DNA of 64,000 nucleotides from Neopestalotiopsis rosae (lineage: Eukaryota > Ascomycota > Sordariomycetes > Amphisphaeriales > Sporocadaceae). Below are positions 1 to 11,821 of this stretch, piece by piece (positions within the stretch are counted from its first letter, which is position 1; each line of letters opens with the position of its first letter). The notes below the pieces were generated by a model that had not been told where the DNA came from, made no database searches, and saw only the letters and a program-made list of their open reading frames with translations. The position numbers were made by a program, and so were the translations under genes. The stretch is taken from the NCBI GenBank assembly GCA_023078685.1, contig JALGAS010000010.1, positions 496,001-560,000 of the forward strand, given 5' to 3'.

Positions 1-135
1 GACTGGGCCACATCCAAGGTCAAACTCACCAATCTTGCGCACGTATCACATGAGCGCGCCATAGTGGATTTGCAAAAACAGATCTTTGGAAATGGGGCAG
101 AGAAGGAAAAGACGCCGGCGGAGGATTACCTGTAA
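1..135 (+). CDS. 3' end of an unidentified gene (partial)
   Basis: Frame 1 is open from the first base to a TAA at 133-135, giving 44 C-terminal residues ending in EDYL. The stretch is charged and polar (KVKLTNLAHVSHERAIVDLQ, then GAEKEKTPAEDYL) and has no membrane segment. The rest of the gene lies left of the window, so no function can be assigned. It could instead be a chance open frame of 135 bp. Confidence 0.45.
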   Translation, partial: DWATSKVKLTNLAHVSHERAIVDLQKQIFGNGAEKEKTPAEDYL

Positions 136-568
136 CGTTGGGCGCTCCAGGGCTATATCAATTAGAGATACTAGCCGGGGGCGCTAAAATGGTAATTGCC
201 CGCGGGCACCGGCCGTCCCTTGGCTTGGACGGGACTACGTAATGCCCAGGGTCTATCAAGTCGAGCCCTTCTATTGGGAGTTGGAGCCTTTCTTCCTCTT
301 GACATGGCTGGTCCCTAGATCCAATGCCAACAGCAATCAATACAGTAGAAGAGCACTATCGCCTTGACCACTACACACTGTTCTAAATCATCAGCGAGTG
401 CGGACAGAGACTCTGCCCAAAAGCTGCCAAAATGGACAACATGGAAGTGGAACAAAGTCAACCATCCTTGACTCCCAAGCAGTATCAAAATTTTCGACAC
501 TGTAGGCCCGAGCACCCCTTCTGTCCCCACCCTTTTGTGATTGCGATTGTAGTGTAGTAACCAGGATT
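136..568. other. Intergenic, 433 bp; possible short 5' exon of the next gene
   Basis: No CxxC zinc-cluster coding is visible here. An ATG at 431 opens a short frame that could splice (GT near 502 to AG at about 571) in phase into the following transcription-factor-like ORF. This exon is inference only. Confidence 0.3.
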
Positions 569-1807
569 TTGACAGTCGTGCGTATCTGTCGCAGCGCCTT
601 TGTGGCCATGAGCAACAGCGGCCTACCTCTGATTGACGAACTGCTCCCGCTATGCTCTGGAAATCCCGTCGTTCTACACACGCTTTTGGCTCTGGCATCA
701 CGGCGAGACATTGACCATCTCGAAGCTACTGGCGCTCCCAATCCCTATGATGCAGCTTTGAGCGAGGTACAGCGCCATGTCTCTTCCATGGACGACGGCG
801 ATTTAGCGGACCCTCTGCGCATCCAGGCCTCCATCTCCACTGCCCTTCTGTTGACGCTACTGTCCTTCTCGGGGCCCAGCGATGACTGGCATCACCACAC
901 GTCGCGTGTCGTCAGCTTGATTGACTGCATTGAACTGACCACCATGAAGGCGACACGCTCTGGTAACTTTCTCCTCATGTGCGCGGCTCATCTTGATATT
1001 CCAGCCTTTTCCGTAGGCAAGATGAGATCCTCGATACATGCCTGGCGAAAGTGGGGCATGTCCAACACAAATTGGCAAGCTGCCAGACAGGGCCAGGGCA
1101 ATCAGGAAGACTCTCCATTCTTGCCCTTTGAGGTTCTGACTGGGTATCCTGCTTCCATCGTCTCCCTGATATTTGAGGCAAGTATGTCTGCCGACCGCAA
1201 CAGCGTTGACTCTCTGGAGCCCCAAGACCAGAGATACACTGTCACGGCGGACGGACAGCCCATCGAGGAACGCGATGCAGAATGGAAGCTTCAACTAGAT
1301 CTAGAAAGGTGGTGCATGCCTCCTATACCTCCCAAGATGACCCGCATCGAGCGACAGGCACTTCTCACGGGCTGGAAAACTATGCACAAGTCTGTCATGC
1401 TATTTCACATGCGCCGCAAGGGATTTCGCTCGAATTTGTTAGTCATGCTGCCGAACCAACTGGCAGTAGGTGCCCGCGGGCTGGTGGAAGATATCGTCAT
1501 CGGAGTCAAGTGGCTGCTTCTGTCTTGGGAGTCTGATCAAGTACCCATGGCCAACGCCATGGCATGGCCTCTGGCTGTTGCTGGCTGCGAATGCGGCGTG
1601 CCAGGACTCGAACCGATGACTGAAGATGTGACCTGGTGCTTGGACACCATGATGAAGTACTTTGGTATGAAGCATTTGGCTCACTTGAAGACACTGCTCC
1701 ACCTTGTTTGGGCACAGAAGCAGAGGCATCCAGATCAACATCAAGGACACTTTATGAGTCTGGAGCTTGCGGCGAACTTGAAACAGCTTACTGTTCCTCT
1801 CTTCTGA
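569..1807 (+). CDS. Fungal transcription-factor-like protein, regulatory domain only
   Basis: Single open frame of 412 residues. The helical, Leu/Trp-rich body (LLHTLLALASRR near the start, SWESDQVPMANAMAWPLAVA near residue 320, LAHLKTLLHLVWAQKQR near 370) has the look of the fungal-specific transcription factor regulatory domain (Fungal_trans_2 type). No Zn2Cys6 motif is found in the ORF or in the upstream 430 bp. This is therefore either a regulator that lost its DNA-binding domain or one of the domain-only proteins common in Pezizomycotina. The first ATG in the frame may not be the true start, because a spliced exon from 431 is possible; the second in-frame ATG is at 608. It ends 91 bp from the convergent permease gene. 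Confidence 0.6.
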   Translation: MTVVRICRSAFVAMSNSGLPLIDELLPLCSGNPVVLHTLLALASRRDIDHLEATGAPNPYDAALSEVQRHVSSMDDGDLADPLRIQASISTALLLTLLSFSGPSDDWHHHTSRVVSLIDCIELTTMKATRSGNFLLMCAAHLDIPAFSVGKMRSSIHAWRKWGMSNTNWQAARQGQGNQEDSPFLPFEVLTGYPASIVSLIFEASMSADRNSVDSLEPQDQRYTVTADGQPIEERDAEWKLQLDLERWCMPPIPPKMTRIERQALLTGWKTMHKSVMLFHMRRKGFRSNLLVMLPNQLAVGARGLVEDIVIGVKWLLLSWESDQVPMANAMAWPLAVAGCECGVPGLEPMTEDVTWCLDTMMKYFGMKHLAHLKTLLHLVWAQKQRHPDQHQGHFMSLELAANLKQLTVPLF

Positions 1808-1898
1808 AATAGTCAAGCTTGAACATCGCCATACTATCAGCTTGACACCTTGGTACTGCATTGTGGCTGGTGGTATGCAATTAAATCCAGTAAGACTG

Positions 1899-3829
1899 TT
1901 ATTCAATCACCTCATGGCCATGAGTTATTCTCCAACGAGCTAATGACTCCAGGTCGAGACCTTTGTAAGCCTTTCCAATAAACATATACAACACAAGGGA
2001 GATGATGGCTGATGCTATAGTAAGTACAGAGTTGAAATTGAACGTCTCGATACTCCATGCAGCATCCGACGGGAAGCACTCCATGACAACCAGGTAGACC
2101 TGAGTGATGACGGTAATAACGTGAATCGGAATGCTCCAGCGACCCAGATTGAACGGACCGGGAACCCATCGATCGCCAGCAAAAATGCGTGCTATTACTG
2201 GCGTCAAAAAGGTAATCAAGCTGGCGACAACGGAGAGGGAATAGACCACCGCGCCGGCCTCCTCGGACAAAGACAAGAGAAGGATAAGAAATGTTCCGGC
2301 CGACAAGAACGCAATCGAGTATAGTGGTGCATTGATCCGCTGGTTCACCTCGGACATTTTGCGGCTAAACGGAAATCCGCCGTCCCGGGCAAACGCCGCA
2401 ATCTGGCTGCCATAGGTCAAAAGAGTCCCACTTCCGCCAATCCAGCCGATTGGGGTTCCGATTAAAGCAAAAGCACCTGTCCAGGTCGGACCCCAATGCG
2501 CAACAAGTAGATCAATCAACGGATAGCCTCTGTAAACACCATCAGTAAACCAACAGTCTTTCACCAAAACACAAATGACAAACGCCAGGCTGGGGACATA
2601 CGTTTCATCGAGCGCTGCACTCTCAATATCTGTTATACAGAATGCAGAGATCAGGCACACCACAACGCCCGAGACCGCCGTGATCAAATATGTATAGATC
2701 AAGGATTTTGGAATCTCGGTGCTGGCACGATGTGTTTCCTCCGCGATGTAGACGGGGACCATCCAGGCCGAGTTTACCCACAAGGCACAAAACCAGGAAT
2801 AGGGTACAGCAACGGCGGGGCCCCACCCGGTGTACGTCTCGAAAGACCCGAAAACATCGCGGCCGGACGCAAAGGGCAGGCCCTGGACCGCCCGGCTGAT
2901 GGGAAGACCGAATACGTAAAGAAGGGTCTGCACAAGGCAGATGAGCGCTGATAATCGTCCTTGGATCAGCAACTATTATGATCACTTTGCCATTATGGGC
3001 TCCAACCAGGACGCATTTAAGGGGAAATACTGACCCATGGTGATGTAGACGAGTGAGATGTTTTCCAGTCTCAGCCCCATGAGGGCGAACCACACGGCAA
3101 TGACTGACATGGAGAGGGCCATGATCTCGGCGTTTGTCCACAGGAAATCCGGCAGCAGAATCGTCACCGTGTACGTAAAGGTGGCCGCCACCCCGTACGC
3201 AAAGGCGGCTGTAGAGCTAAACATTGATATCACGTTGAGCCATCCCACCACGAAGGAGATGGGATGCGACCATGCGGGAGGGCAGAGGGCACCGGTCCAC
3301 CAGTAGAATGCTCCGTTGACTGGCATGGACGACGCGAGTTCGGATATGGCCAGGACTTGGGGGAAGAGTATGATGTTTGGAATGATCCAGCCCCTAGCGA
3401 GAGAGGTTTGTCAGCTCGTTTGCGTATAGGATGCCGTAAGCAAGCACTTATACTCACCATGAAAGTCCCCAGTATCCGGCATACGTAATTTGGTAGAAGG
3501 CAGTGACGAGAATAGCACTTAGCGGGCTGGATGCGAGTACTGGTCAGTATCTGAGTGATGAGCAGTGTAGATTATCCACAAAGGCTTGCTCACGATGCTA
3601 GAGAGACTACCATGCAGAGATTGCCAAAAGCAGCAAAGACTCTTCGATAGATTGAAGTATAACCAAACTCCTCAATTGTTCCATTTTCGACCGACTCATG
3701 ATTCGATGCAGTCTCTGTCATGGGAGCTTTCGGACTGGCGTCGAGGGCATCTGGTCCTCCCATGTTGCTGTGTATGTCTGAATTCAGGGATAGATGCAGT
3801 GACAATCGGGACATTTCTTGTTCAATCAT
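1899..3829 (-). CDS. Amino-acid/GABA/choline permease (APC superfamily), intact
   Basis: Five or more exons on the minus strand give about 555 residues. I read exons 3594-3829, 3458-3526, 3035-3393 and 1899-2959; the last probably contains one further in-frame intron around 2540-2600. All boundaries are GT-AG and keep frame. The N-terminus has the acidic cytosolic tail and the YRRVFAAFGNLCMVVSLAS hallmark of fungal choline/GABA-type (UGA4/HNM1-like) APC permeases. About 12 hydrophobic segments follow, including the conserved ELASSMPVNGAFYWWTG region and AFARDGGFPFSRKMSEVN late in the protein. It would import an amine or amino acid across the plasma membrane. The exact substrate cannot be read from sequence. 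A second, broken permease of the same superfamily lies at 29.2-30.9 kb. Confidence 0.88.
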
Positions 3830-4415
3830 AGATCAGTGGAGCTAGAGGCAGTGATGCGAACACGGCAAAGATGATGAAGTGTATCGTATGATCTAAAAGG
3901 TGTTTGCACTTTATACTACCTAAATCAGGATGGCAGTCAACGATGAGTCGGTGCTATGCTTGGAGGTGCACCTATCTGCCGGATCCATAGATAAAGTATA
4001 GGCTGTCGTTTACTACTCTATCTTATCGACGCAGATTGTCAAATCAGGCAACTGGAACCTGGCTCTCTGTTGGTTATCCTCCGATAATCCACTAGAAAAG
4101 CCCGCCGGCAATTAAGCCCTGGTACGGCTTGCACATCAGTCGAGGGGGCCTTGGAGCGAAATCTAGGCCTTCTGGCCCTGCGCTTATCTATACTCTAGGG
4201 CAGGATTAGGGACATTTCAGACAGTAGGCTACTGGAACCCCTGCAAAACCAAACGATTCTCAGGGCGGTAATAATTCCATAATATGCACAAAGACTGGAC
4301 CGTAGTGGACTCGTTAGAAGACCACAGTATTCTTATTTTGACGACACCCCATTGTCGAGTTTACACAACAATGTAATGCAGTGAGCTGATAAGAAAAGTG
4401 TTCATCAGAAGAAGG
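3830..4415. other. Intergenic, 586 bp
   Basis: Promoter side of the permease and downstream side of the amidase. I see no coding potential, RNA gene or clear repeat. Confidence 0.5.
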
Positions 4416-6135
4416 CTAAGCGTTGTAGTATGCATCCCTGCCTAGAGCCTTATCTATCGCCCGCAACATGCCTAGTACTTTCTCTTCATCGTGCTGCCTC
4501 CCCATGACTTGAAGACAAACGGGTGCATGCTCATAGTACTGAGGTGAATCTGAGTTCCTAGTTAGTGGATATAAGTTGCACTAAATGATCATTTGGCTTA
4601 CATTTATCATGATTCCGCTTATCGTGCTCCGACAAGGGCTGGAAAGACTCCTCGACCAAATCTCGTGCTGCATCTACAAACCCCACAGGTATTGTTGCAC
4701 ACGTCCAGTTCAAGACGTTGGATATTGCTTCATATGTGAAATACTCCATTGTTCCATGAGGAGGCGCGACCGTACCTCCCGACGGCATGATGATGCCATC
4801 TACAGGCCTTCCGCTGCGCGTTGTCGCTGCTGTCGCGTTGAGAGCTGTGAGATACTTTGCTCGTATCACGTTCAAGCGTATTGCCAATTGCACGTAGTCG
4901 CATGCCGATATAGCATTTTCAGGCTTTCCGATACAGGCCTCTTTGATCAAGGGCTCCCCAGACTTGTCTAGGACGTCCCAAACATCTTTCCCACCCGTTG
5001 CGCTGAAGATGCTGGTCGCAATGTCCATGAGCTCCGCGCCCTCGACAAAATCCAAGTCGATGCATTTATGGCCGGCTTCCTGGAGTAGGCGCCGTGTCTC
5101 AGACATGCACGGCTTGATTGGAGGATCTGGCTGGACTATGCCGTCATTCGGCATAAAAGCAAAACAGAGATTGTGTTTATTGCCGAGGCCTTCTTGGTAC
5201 TTGTCCTCATCCCATGGCATCCGGAAGGTATGGTGGTCATGTTCCCATGGTTCGAGCCCAAGTATAGTCCTTGTGTAGAATTCGAGGCCGTCGACACCTC
5301 GTGCAAGGGGTCCGTACACTGGTATAATCAAGCTGTCGCCGGAACCCGCTTCGGCCCGGTGGGACGGGAATCGTCCAGGTGATGGGCAGAGACCATAAAT
5401 TCCGTTGAAATTGGTGGGAGTCCGGATCGAGCCAGCAATATCGCCGCCTATTCCCAGTGGGCTTCCTCCCAGCGACACGAGGGACCCTTCCCCACCACTT
5501 GAGCCCCCTGCCGATAGTTGCGTGTTCCACGGAGAAGATGTTCGACCAAAGATGAAGTTGACACATTCTCCCGACATGAGAGCTTGTGGCACATTTGTCT
5601 TGCAGTAAAATACTGCGCCAGCCTCATGTAGCATGTCCACAACAGTGTCATTCTGAGTCTGGACATTTCCTATCAGTCCCACAAATCCCATGGTAGAATC
5701 CTCACCGGCCAAGTTGAGGGTATCTTTGAGGCTGATGGGTAATCCGTGAAATGGTCCGACGACTCGGTTTTCATTTTGCTGAATGCGATCGAGCTCGCGA
5801 GCGCGCTCGAGTCCCTTTTCAAAGAAGATTTCCGACAACGGGTTGGTCAGGCGCTGGGCAATGACAGCTCTTGTGACGAACGCCCTTAGAACCTGTTCCG
5901 CGGACCAAAGTCGACTAGCGATGTTGATGACAATGACTGAGGGTGCCGATTCTGTGATTTGTAATTCGCTCTCGTTCAAGATACCGCAATCTCTTGGGAC
6001 AGTTTTCACTTTTGTCTTGTCGCCAGCAATGTCGTGGGGAATCGCGACTGGCCAAGCGTTGATGAGCATCTCTTGTTGCTTCTTCTTCGCTTCGGCTTTG
6101 GCTTGCCAGCCGGTCGATGCACTTTTGTCTGCCAT
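4416..6135 (-). CDS. Amidase (amidase-signature family), 555 aa
   Basis: Two exons, 4602-6135 and 4416-4549, with a 52-bp intron (donor GTAAGC, CTAAC branch site, acceptor CTCAG). Splicing replaces a short read-through tail by the family's normal C-terminus containing EHAPVCLQVMGRQHDEEKVL. The Ser-cisSer-Lys triad is present: Lys137 in GLPISLKDT, Ser212 in SAGGSSGGE and Ser236 in GDIAGSIRTP. The length and layout match fungal acetamidase-type hydrolases, which cut carboxamides to acid plus ammonia or amine. There is no signal peptide, so it is probably cytosolic. It is divergent from the aminotransferase gene across a 690-bp shared promoter, which suggests co-regulation and a role in opening an amide substrate for the downstream enzymes. 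Confidence 0.92.
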
Positions 6136-6825
6136 CAGAAGTTTATTTGAGCTACGAAACAGCTAGAATAATTTACGACTGCACACGAAAAGACACATCG
6201 AGTTTTTCTACTTGCCTCAAAACAGGCAAATCGTTAAAACATATAAGCACCTATACTTCAAGGCTGATCCATCATGAACCCGAACATTTAAATCCGAGCA
6301 TTGAAATCGGTGTTAATCCCCGCCGTAGCGCTGGTATGACCAAACGCCCACGCTAATGACATTGTTTTCTCCTTCTTTATCCATGGCCGTATATCCCCGG
6401 ACCATTAAACTTGGGTGATCAAACGACTTCTCACTTTGCTTACCGGGGGTACGACGGCGTACGTGTGAATTTCTGCCAAATACCCTTTTCTCCAAGAGCC
6501 TCAAAATCCCCGGCTGTCAGAACGATTTCAAGTAGATTGGACCTTGAAGGCGAGGATCCACAGACCGGAACATTGTCCTAACCAAAACCATCTCCCGCTT
6601 GGGTGGAGTTTTCTTTTCATTTTAGCGTCCGTGTCAAAGGTAAGCGAGGCAAGGTGTTTTTTCACCCGCCGGCGAATTACGAGTCCACTCAGCCACGCAA
6701 GGGAGGATGAAGATGGGCAGCATTAAATAGCACGATATCTTCGTGCGTGACTTTCGACTTATCAAACTCAAATCACATGACCTATATTCTCGCTGCCTAT
6801 CTCGTACTTTGCAAATCTGGCAGCC
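6136..6825. promoter_or_regulatory. Divergent promoter region, amidase / aminotransferase
   Basis: 690 bp between two outward-facing starts. No ORF with coding character is seen. The common control element, if any, could not be pinned down by eye. Confidence 0.4.
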
Positions 6826-8570
6826 ATGGCGCCAAGCGTGAAAGTTGTGCAGCGCGTTGAGCAGATACCCGGCAAAACCGTTGAGGGACCAGGCGCCTAT
6901 ACTGACTTGGTAGGCTCTAAGTAGTGGATCCCACCCTCTGTAACCCAACGGCTAGAGAGTCGCTAACATAACTACCAGGGCAGACGCAGAGAAACCAATT
7001 GTCGCAAGTATTTGGTATCTTCAAGATGTTTCTGAAGAGTCGCCGGAATGGGAAGTTGGCCGGGACGAGGTGAAGTATGTCCTAGAAGGCGAAGCAATAT
7101 TCAAAGACACGGCGACCGGCGATTTACTTGAAGCGAAAGCCGGGGATTTCATATGGTTCCCCGCAGGCGCAAAGACGTCCCTCATTTCATCAAAAGGCCT
7201 CAAGACGCTCTATGTCGAACAACGGCTTGGCGAACTGGAAGCTCAAAACAATGCGCCCGACACCAAATTGGAAGAGATTGGGCGACAACTCGTTGCTCGT
7301 TACGTGGAGCATAATCCGCGCTCAGCAGAAGAAGCAAAAGTCGCTGCTAGTGTTCTCCCTGGTGGAAACACGCGGACTGTTCTTCATCAGTCTCCCTTTC
7401 CGCTTGTCTTGGTCTCGGGGGACGGCGCATTCGTCACATCCAAGGACAACCGTTCATATGTCGATTTTGTATCAGAATACTCTGCCGGAATATTCGGTCA
7501 TTCTCATCCGGCCATTTACGATGCGATTAACGAGGCACAGTCGATAGGGATGAACCTTGGTAGCACCATTGGTAAGGAGGCGGAATTTGGCGCGCTCATC
7601 CAGAACCGCTTTCCAAGTATGGAGTTGATGAGGTTCACAAACTCTGGAACCGAAGCCAACATGATGGCATTGTCGGCAGCTCTTGCTTACACAGGCCATA
7701 AAGAGGTAATCAATCATTCCGAGCTCGGTCGTGCAAGACAGCAACAATACCCCTGCTGACTTTACAACACAGATTCTTGTCTTTAAGCATGGCTACCATG
7801 GAAGCTGCCTCAGCTTTGGCGGAGACGCCAACGTTGCAACAAATATACCACATCAGTATCTCGTGGGCACCTTTAACGATATCGAGGCCACCCGGCCACT
7901 GCTTCACCACGGTATAGCAGCGATCTTGGCGGAACCTCTACAATCCTCCGGCGGAGTCCTCCCCGCAACGCCCGAATTTCTCCAATTCCTTCGCCAGGCC
8001 GCAGACACGCTCCAAGCCGTCTTGATTTTTGATGAAGTAGTCACATCCCGCTTTCATTTCCACGGCCTGCAGGGACACTACCAAATCACGCCCGACATGA
8101 CGACACTAGGCAAATACATGGGGGGTGGTTTCTCATTTGGCTGCTTTGGTGGCAAGCGCGAGATCATGCAGCAATTTGACCCCAGCAGGCCAAACTCCCT
8201 CGCCCACTCGGGCACCTACAACAACAATGTCTTTACCATGTGTGCGGGTATCGCTGGACTGAAGCTCGTCACGGCAGACGAGATTGCACGATTGAATGCG
8301 CTAGGCGACAAACTCAGGGCCGGGATCAACAAAATCATGACAGACGTGGGCCGCAAGGATATACGGGCGCTCGGTTTCGGCAGCGCAGTGGGCATTGATT
8401 TTTCGGGATCATCTGGGAATATATTGAGAGATATATTCTACTTTGAGCTGATGGAAAGAGGATTGCTGATTGGACGACGGGGATTTGCCATGCTAAACTT
8501 GATGCACACGCAATCTCATATTGAGACTTTGCTTGCTGCGTTCAAGGAGGTGGCTGGACTACTTCCCTAG
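6826..8570 (+). CDS. Cupin / class III PLP-aminotransferase fusion, 539 aa
   Basis: Three exons, 6826-6920, 6979-7705 and 7773-8570; both introns are GT-AG with branch sites and the sum is an exact 540 codons. Residues about 1-110 form a small cupin domain (DEVKYVLEGEAIFKD, then AKAGDFIWFPAGAKT), of the EutQ/ureidoglycine type. Residues about 120-539 are a class III PLP enzyme close to glutamate-1-semialdehyde aminomutases and omega-aminotransferases: NSGTEANMMAL, HGYHG, LIFDEVVTSRFH and the Schiff-base lysine in TTLGKYMGGGFSFG. It probably moves an amino group from, or within, a small amino acid or amine. The cupin may bind a small effector or substrate. The start ATG has a favourable context and begins a short exon. 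Confidence 0.9.
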
Positions 8571-9174
8571 TCATTAATAATCTCTACGCATTATTCAATA
8601 TTATTGAATTCTCCATATTAGTACAAAATGCTTGACCGGACTCAGTGTACCGATTGCCCGATCCTCTTTTCTCTTTTTCCTCATGAATCCTTTGTCGCGC
8701 TGATTTTGATGCTAGCCAAGATATCTGTGCGAGAATGCATTATCTAACAGAACCAACTGGGACATCTTTCAGATGCTTATCTGCTCATACCTTGCCTTGC
8801 CACGATTTTGGTGAGAAGTGGGATTCTCCATTGCGTGAAGTGTATGACACAACCAATGAAGATGGCCCGTTTTGGTATGTATCTCTTTGACGACCCACCG
8901 GCCAATCAATTCCGTTGATTAATTCTGGTAGCCCTTCACTGCAATTTTAACCCCCGCGGAGGAAGTACTCGACTCGCCGCTGCATAAGAGAAAAGAGAAG
9001 GCGGACTGATACTACTGTATTTACCGGAATTCATTTGCACCGTTTCTATTGGGCCATTATCACTGGGGGGGTATAGTCTGTTTATTGCTGCCTGGAATGT
9101 TGATGGTGATCCAATGTGGTGTAGAAGACCCCTCCATCGGCTACTGCTATGATACTCGACGATCAAAAAGCAGA
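8571..9174. other. Intergenic between convergent genes, 604 bp
   Basis: Shared 3' region of the aminotransferase and the FAD oxidoreductase. Nothing recognisable; it contains a short run of G at 9066-9072. Confidence 0.45.
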
Positions 9175-10658
9175 CTACATGTTCCGACGCCAGGATTTGG
9201 GAAATGAGTCCGGCACAATGTATGCTTCTCCATCCAAGTACGCCAGCATTGCATCTGTGGCTATAGTTGCAGCAAGGAAGCATCTCCCCATTCCCTCGCC
9301 ATTGTGCCCAACGCTAAGAAACTCTCCGGGACTATCCGTTGACACTCTCCCAACAATGCTTGCTCCAGTCATTGTGAAGCCTTGTATACCCGTCCAGTCG
9401 TACTTGATGTCCTTGGAAGAGTCAATGCTTTGGAAGGATTCCGGGAAGGCCTTCTCCAGAAATTCAACCATGTCCTTCCTAACCGCGCTGTCAAGTGGAA
9501 GTGTCTTTGTGTCGTCATAGTCATTCAGAAGCTCTGCGTTTGCGAGCCCGTACAGATACGGACCACTATTTGGCCGTTGCAAGATCCAATGCCAGAAGTT
9601 GGCGTAGCCAAAGCCGGGCTTGAGCTGTCGGGTGCACCCTGGCACATTGGGCTGCACACCCAACATGTGTGCCTTGCATCGAAACACTCCGTCCGGTCCA
9701 CCCAAAGATGGGCTGATACTGCCCGCATATGCATTTGTGGCGTGAAAGATGGCTTTGGTATTTACGGCCCCTTGTGCGGTGCATACTTGATACGTAGATG
9801 TTGAGGGTAAGTGACTAATAGATTCAACCGGTGTGTAGGGGTGAATCGAGAGCTGCGGCATTTTGCTCATGGCCGACTTGAGGAGCTCGTGCACAAATTT
9901 TCGTGGATAAATGGTGCCTGAGTTCTCAATAAAGGCAGCACCGTATGCGCATAGTGCAGGCTCGAGAGTGAATTTCTTCGAAGAGAATGATATTAGCTTT
10001 AGGATATAACAAAATTGGTAGTCAGAGTCAGGGGTCTGGTCATATCTCATACCTTTGCAGTTTCCTCCGGGCTGAGGTAATACCCTTCTGGATTGTAGCC
10101 ATTTTCGCTGGCGAAAATAACATCACGATCATAAGCTCCCTTTTCCTCTTCCGTCTCAAAAACGACCACTGTGCCATGCAGGTGCAAGTCAACCTTTTCC
10201 GCGACTCCAAGTTTCTTGACGCAGTCAATTAGCATGGTCCGATTCTGCCTTCCTGCATTTTTCAGACGGATGGCCTCATCGACGCCAACCTCCCGGGCGG
10301 TTTCAACCATGTTATAGCAGTCGGGACGGCCAATGTGTCCACCATTACGTCCAGTTGCACCCGTGCAGATACCGCGGGCCTCGAGGAGCGCAACACGAAG
10401 GTCAGGACGCTTTTCCGAAATTCGATGCAACGCGGTGGCTCCGGTAATGCCGGAGCCGATGATCACTACATCGACATTATCGGGGACATTTGCGGACTGT
10501 TCAACATGATCGAATTCAATGGGATGCTCCCGGATCCAGTAGCTCTGGGAATCTGTGGGATATTCGGGGAAATGATCTGGTCTTGGCACAGGTTTGTTCA
10601 AATCACCCATGGAGCCAAGTTGTCCTGAGTATGTATCGTGGGTCATGTGACTCGACAT
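9175..10658 (-). CDS. FAD-dependent oxidoreductase, DAO family
   Basis: Two exons, 10053-10658 and 9175-9975 (an alternative acceptor would extend the second exon to 9996), giving about 469 residues. The N-terminus carries the FAD-binding GxGxxG in VDVVIIGSGITGATALH followed by LLEARGICTGATGRNGGHI, typical of the DAO/glycine-oxidase fold (PF01266). The C-terminus retains the second flavin-contacting region WTGIQGFTMTGASIVG and VGHNGEGMGRCFLA. Relatives oxidise secondary or primary amines, such as N-methyl amino acids or gamma-glutamyl-amines, to imine or aldehyde. The substrate is not determinable here. A related but internally deleted gene lies at 33.9 kb. Confidence 0.88.
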
Positions 10659-11350
10659 GTTGAGTTTCTTGGCTTATGGTTTTCAAGACAGTACTGGGGT
10701 GGCAAGTTAAGTCAAGAGAGAGCGATATGCGGGGATGTGACAGGCAATAGTGACCATCAATAGACAATGCTCAGACTGCTTACCGATTGATTATAGTTGA
10801 ACTGTTTAATAGAGGTCAAAATAGGGTATATGCAAGATCCACTGTTGTCCAGGATGTGCTTGAAAAGCCATAGTCCCCGGACTTGGCAGAGCTATCTATC
10901 GATCGGGGTCCGCGGGGTTCCGCAAAGCAACCATGACACTTAAAACCCGGATACATGATACTAGTGTGGAGGCGATTCCCGACAAAGACAAGAAAACCAT
11001 CCGGAGTGTGATGATACCCAACGGGTTAGGTGTGGCGGAGCTGGTGGTGGGGTCAATGTTAACGGCCGGCGGTGAATTATTCAGATCAGAGGCGGCACGG
11101 CACTGATTGGCCGCCAAGTCTGGAGATAACACCCTGTCAGTCAAACTCAGGGAAGAGAACATCCACACTGTGCATAGGCCTATAGTTGCTAACGATTGAC
11201 TTCCACTGCGACACCAAGATGACGACTATTGTTCCATACATCTCGAGATTGAAGGTAACTGAAAGGTGGTATTCTATTTATGAAAGAGCCTCGATCTCAT
11301 GTGATTATCCATATTTCCAGCGGTCATGAGTATCCAACAGCAAATATGGA
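10659..11350. other. Intergenic, 692 bp
   Basis: Upstream of the FAD oxidoreductase. A 90-residue minus frame at 10896-11168 has one hydrophobic segment (near residue 55-80) but no recognised family; I do not call it as a gene. Confidence 0.35.
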
Positions 11351-11752
11351 TCAGACTTTCTTTGTGTCGTCCTGTACTGTCTGATGCGTTTCCTCTAGAC
11401 GGATCTCGTCTGGACGGGATACAGTTTTGGTCAATGACAGCCCCTTGAGAACTCCGAGACGAGAGGCGTTCACGTTGGAGTGCGTATGAACTAGACCGTC
11501 GAAAATTTGGTCCACCTCTTCAAGTGTCTTGCCGCGGGTCTCTGGAAAGGTAAAGAATATAGCGATGACGATCAAAATATCCCAGCATCCGTTTATGATG
11601 AAATACCTCCACGAAATTTTCTCTACTGCGATGAGGAAGATCTAGGTGTAGAGGAAGGAGAAGGCATAGCCTATGGCCTGTGACACTGCAATACCTCGTG
11701 CGCGGTAAGAAAACCCAAGGATCTCATTCGGGTACTGATAGCCAAGAATTTG
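11351..11752 (-). pseudogene. C-terminal remnant of an MFS sugar transporter
   Basis: Minus-strand translation reads YQYPNEILGFSYRARGIAV, two membrane segments, SWRYFIINGCWDI and then the hallmark PETRGKTLEEVDQIFDG of sugar-porter (HXT/lactose permease type) C-termini, ending at 11351-11353. An in-frame TAG at 11642-11644 interrupts it, and everything upstream of about residue 370 of a normal transporter is missing. The break near 11752 abuts the glutathione-transferase fragment on the other strand. This is a relic, not a working transporter. Confidence 0.85.
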
Positions 11753-11821
11753 CCTGTGAAGTGTCAGTTGGATACGCAACTGTTTTTATTTGATTTGCTC
11801 AGCTCCTTCACCTTTGTCAAC

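Noticed and set aside
10896..11168. 90-residue frame with one hydrophobic segment
   Set aside because: No family resemblance, uncertain start, and located in a rearranged region.
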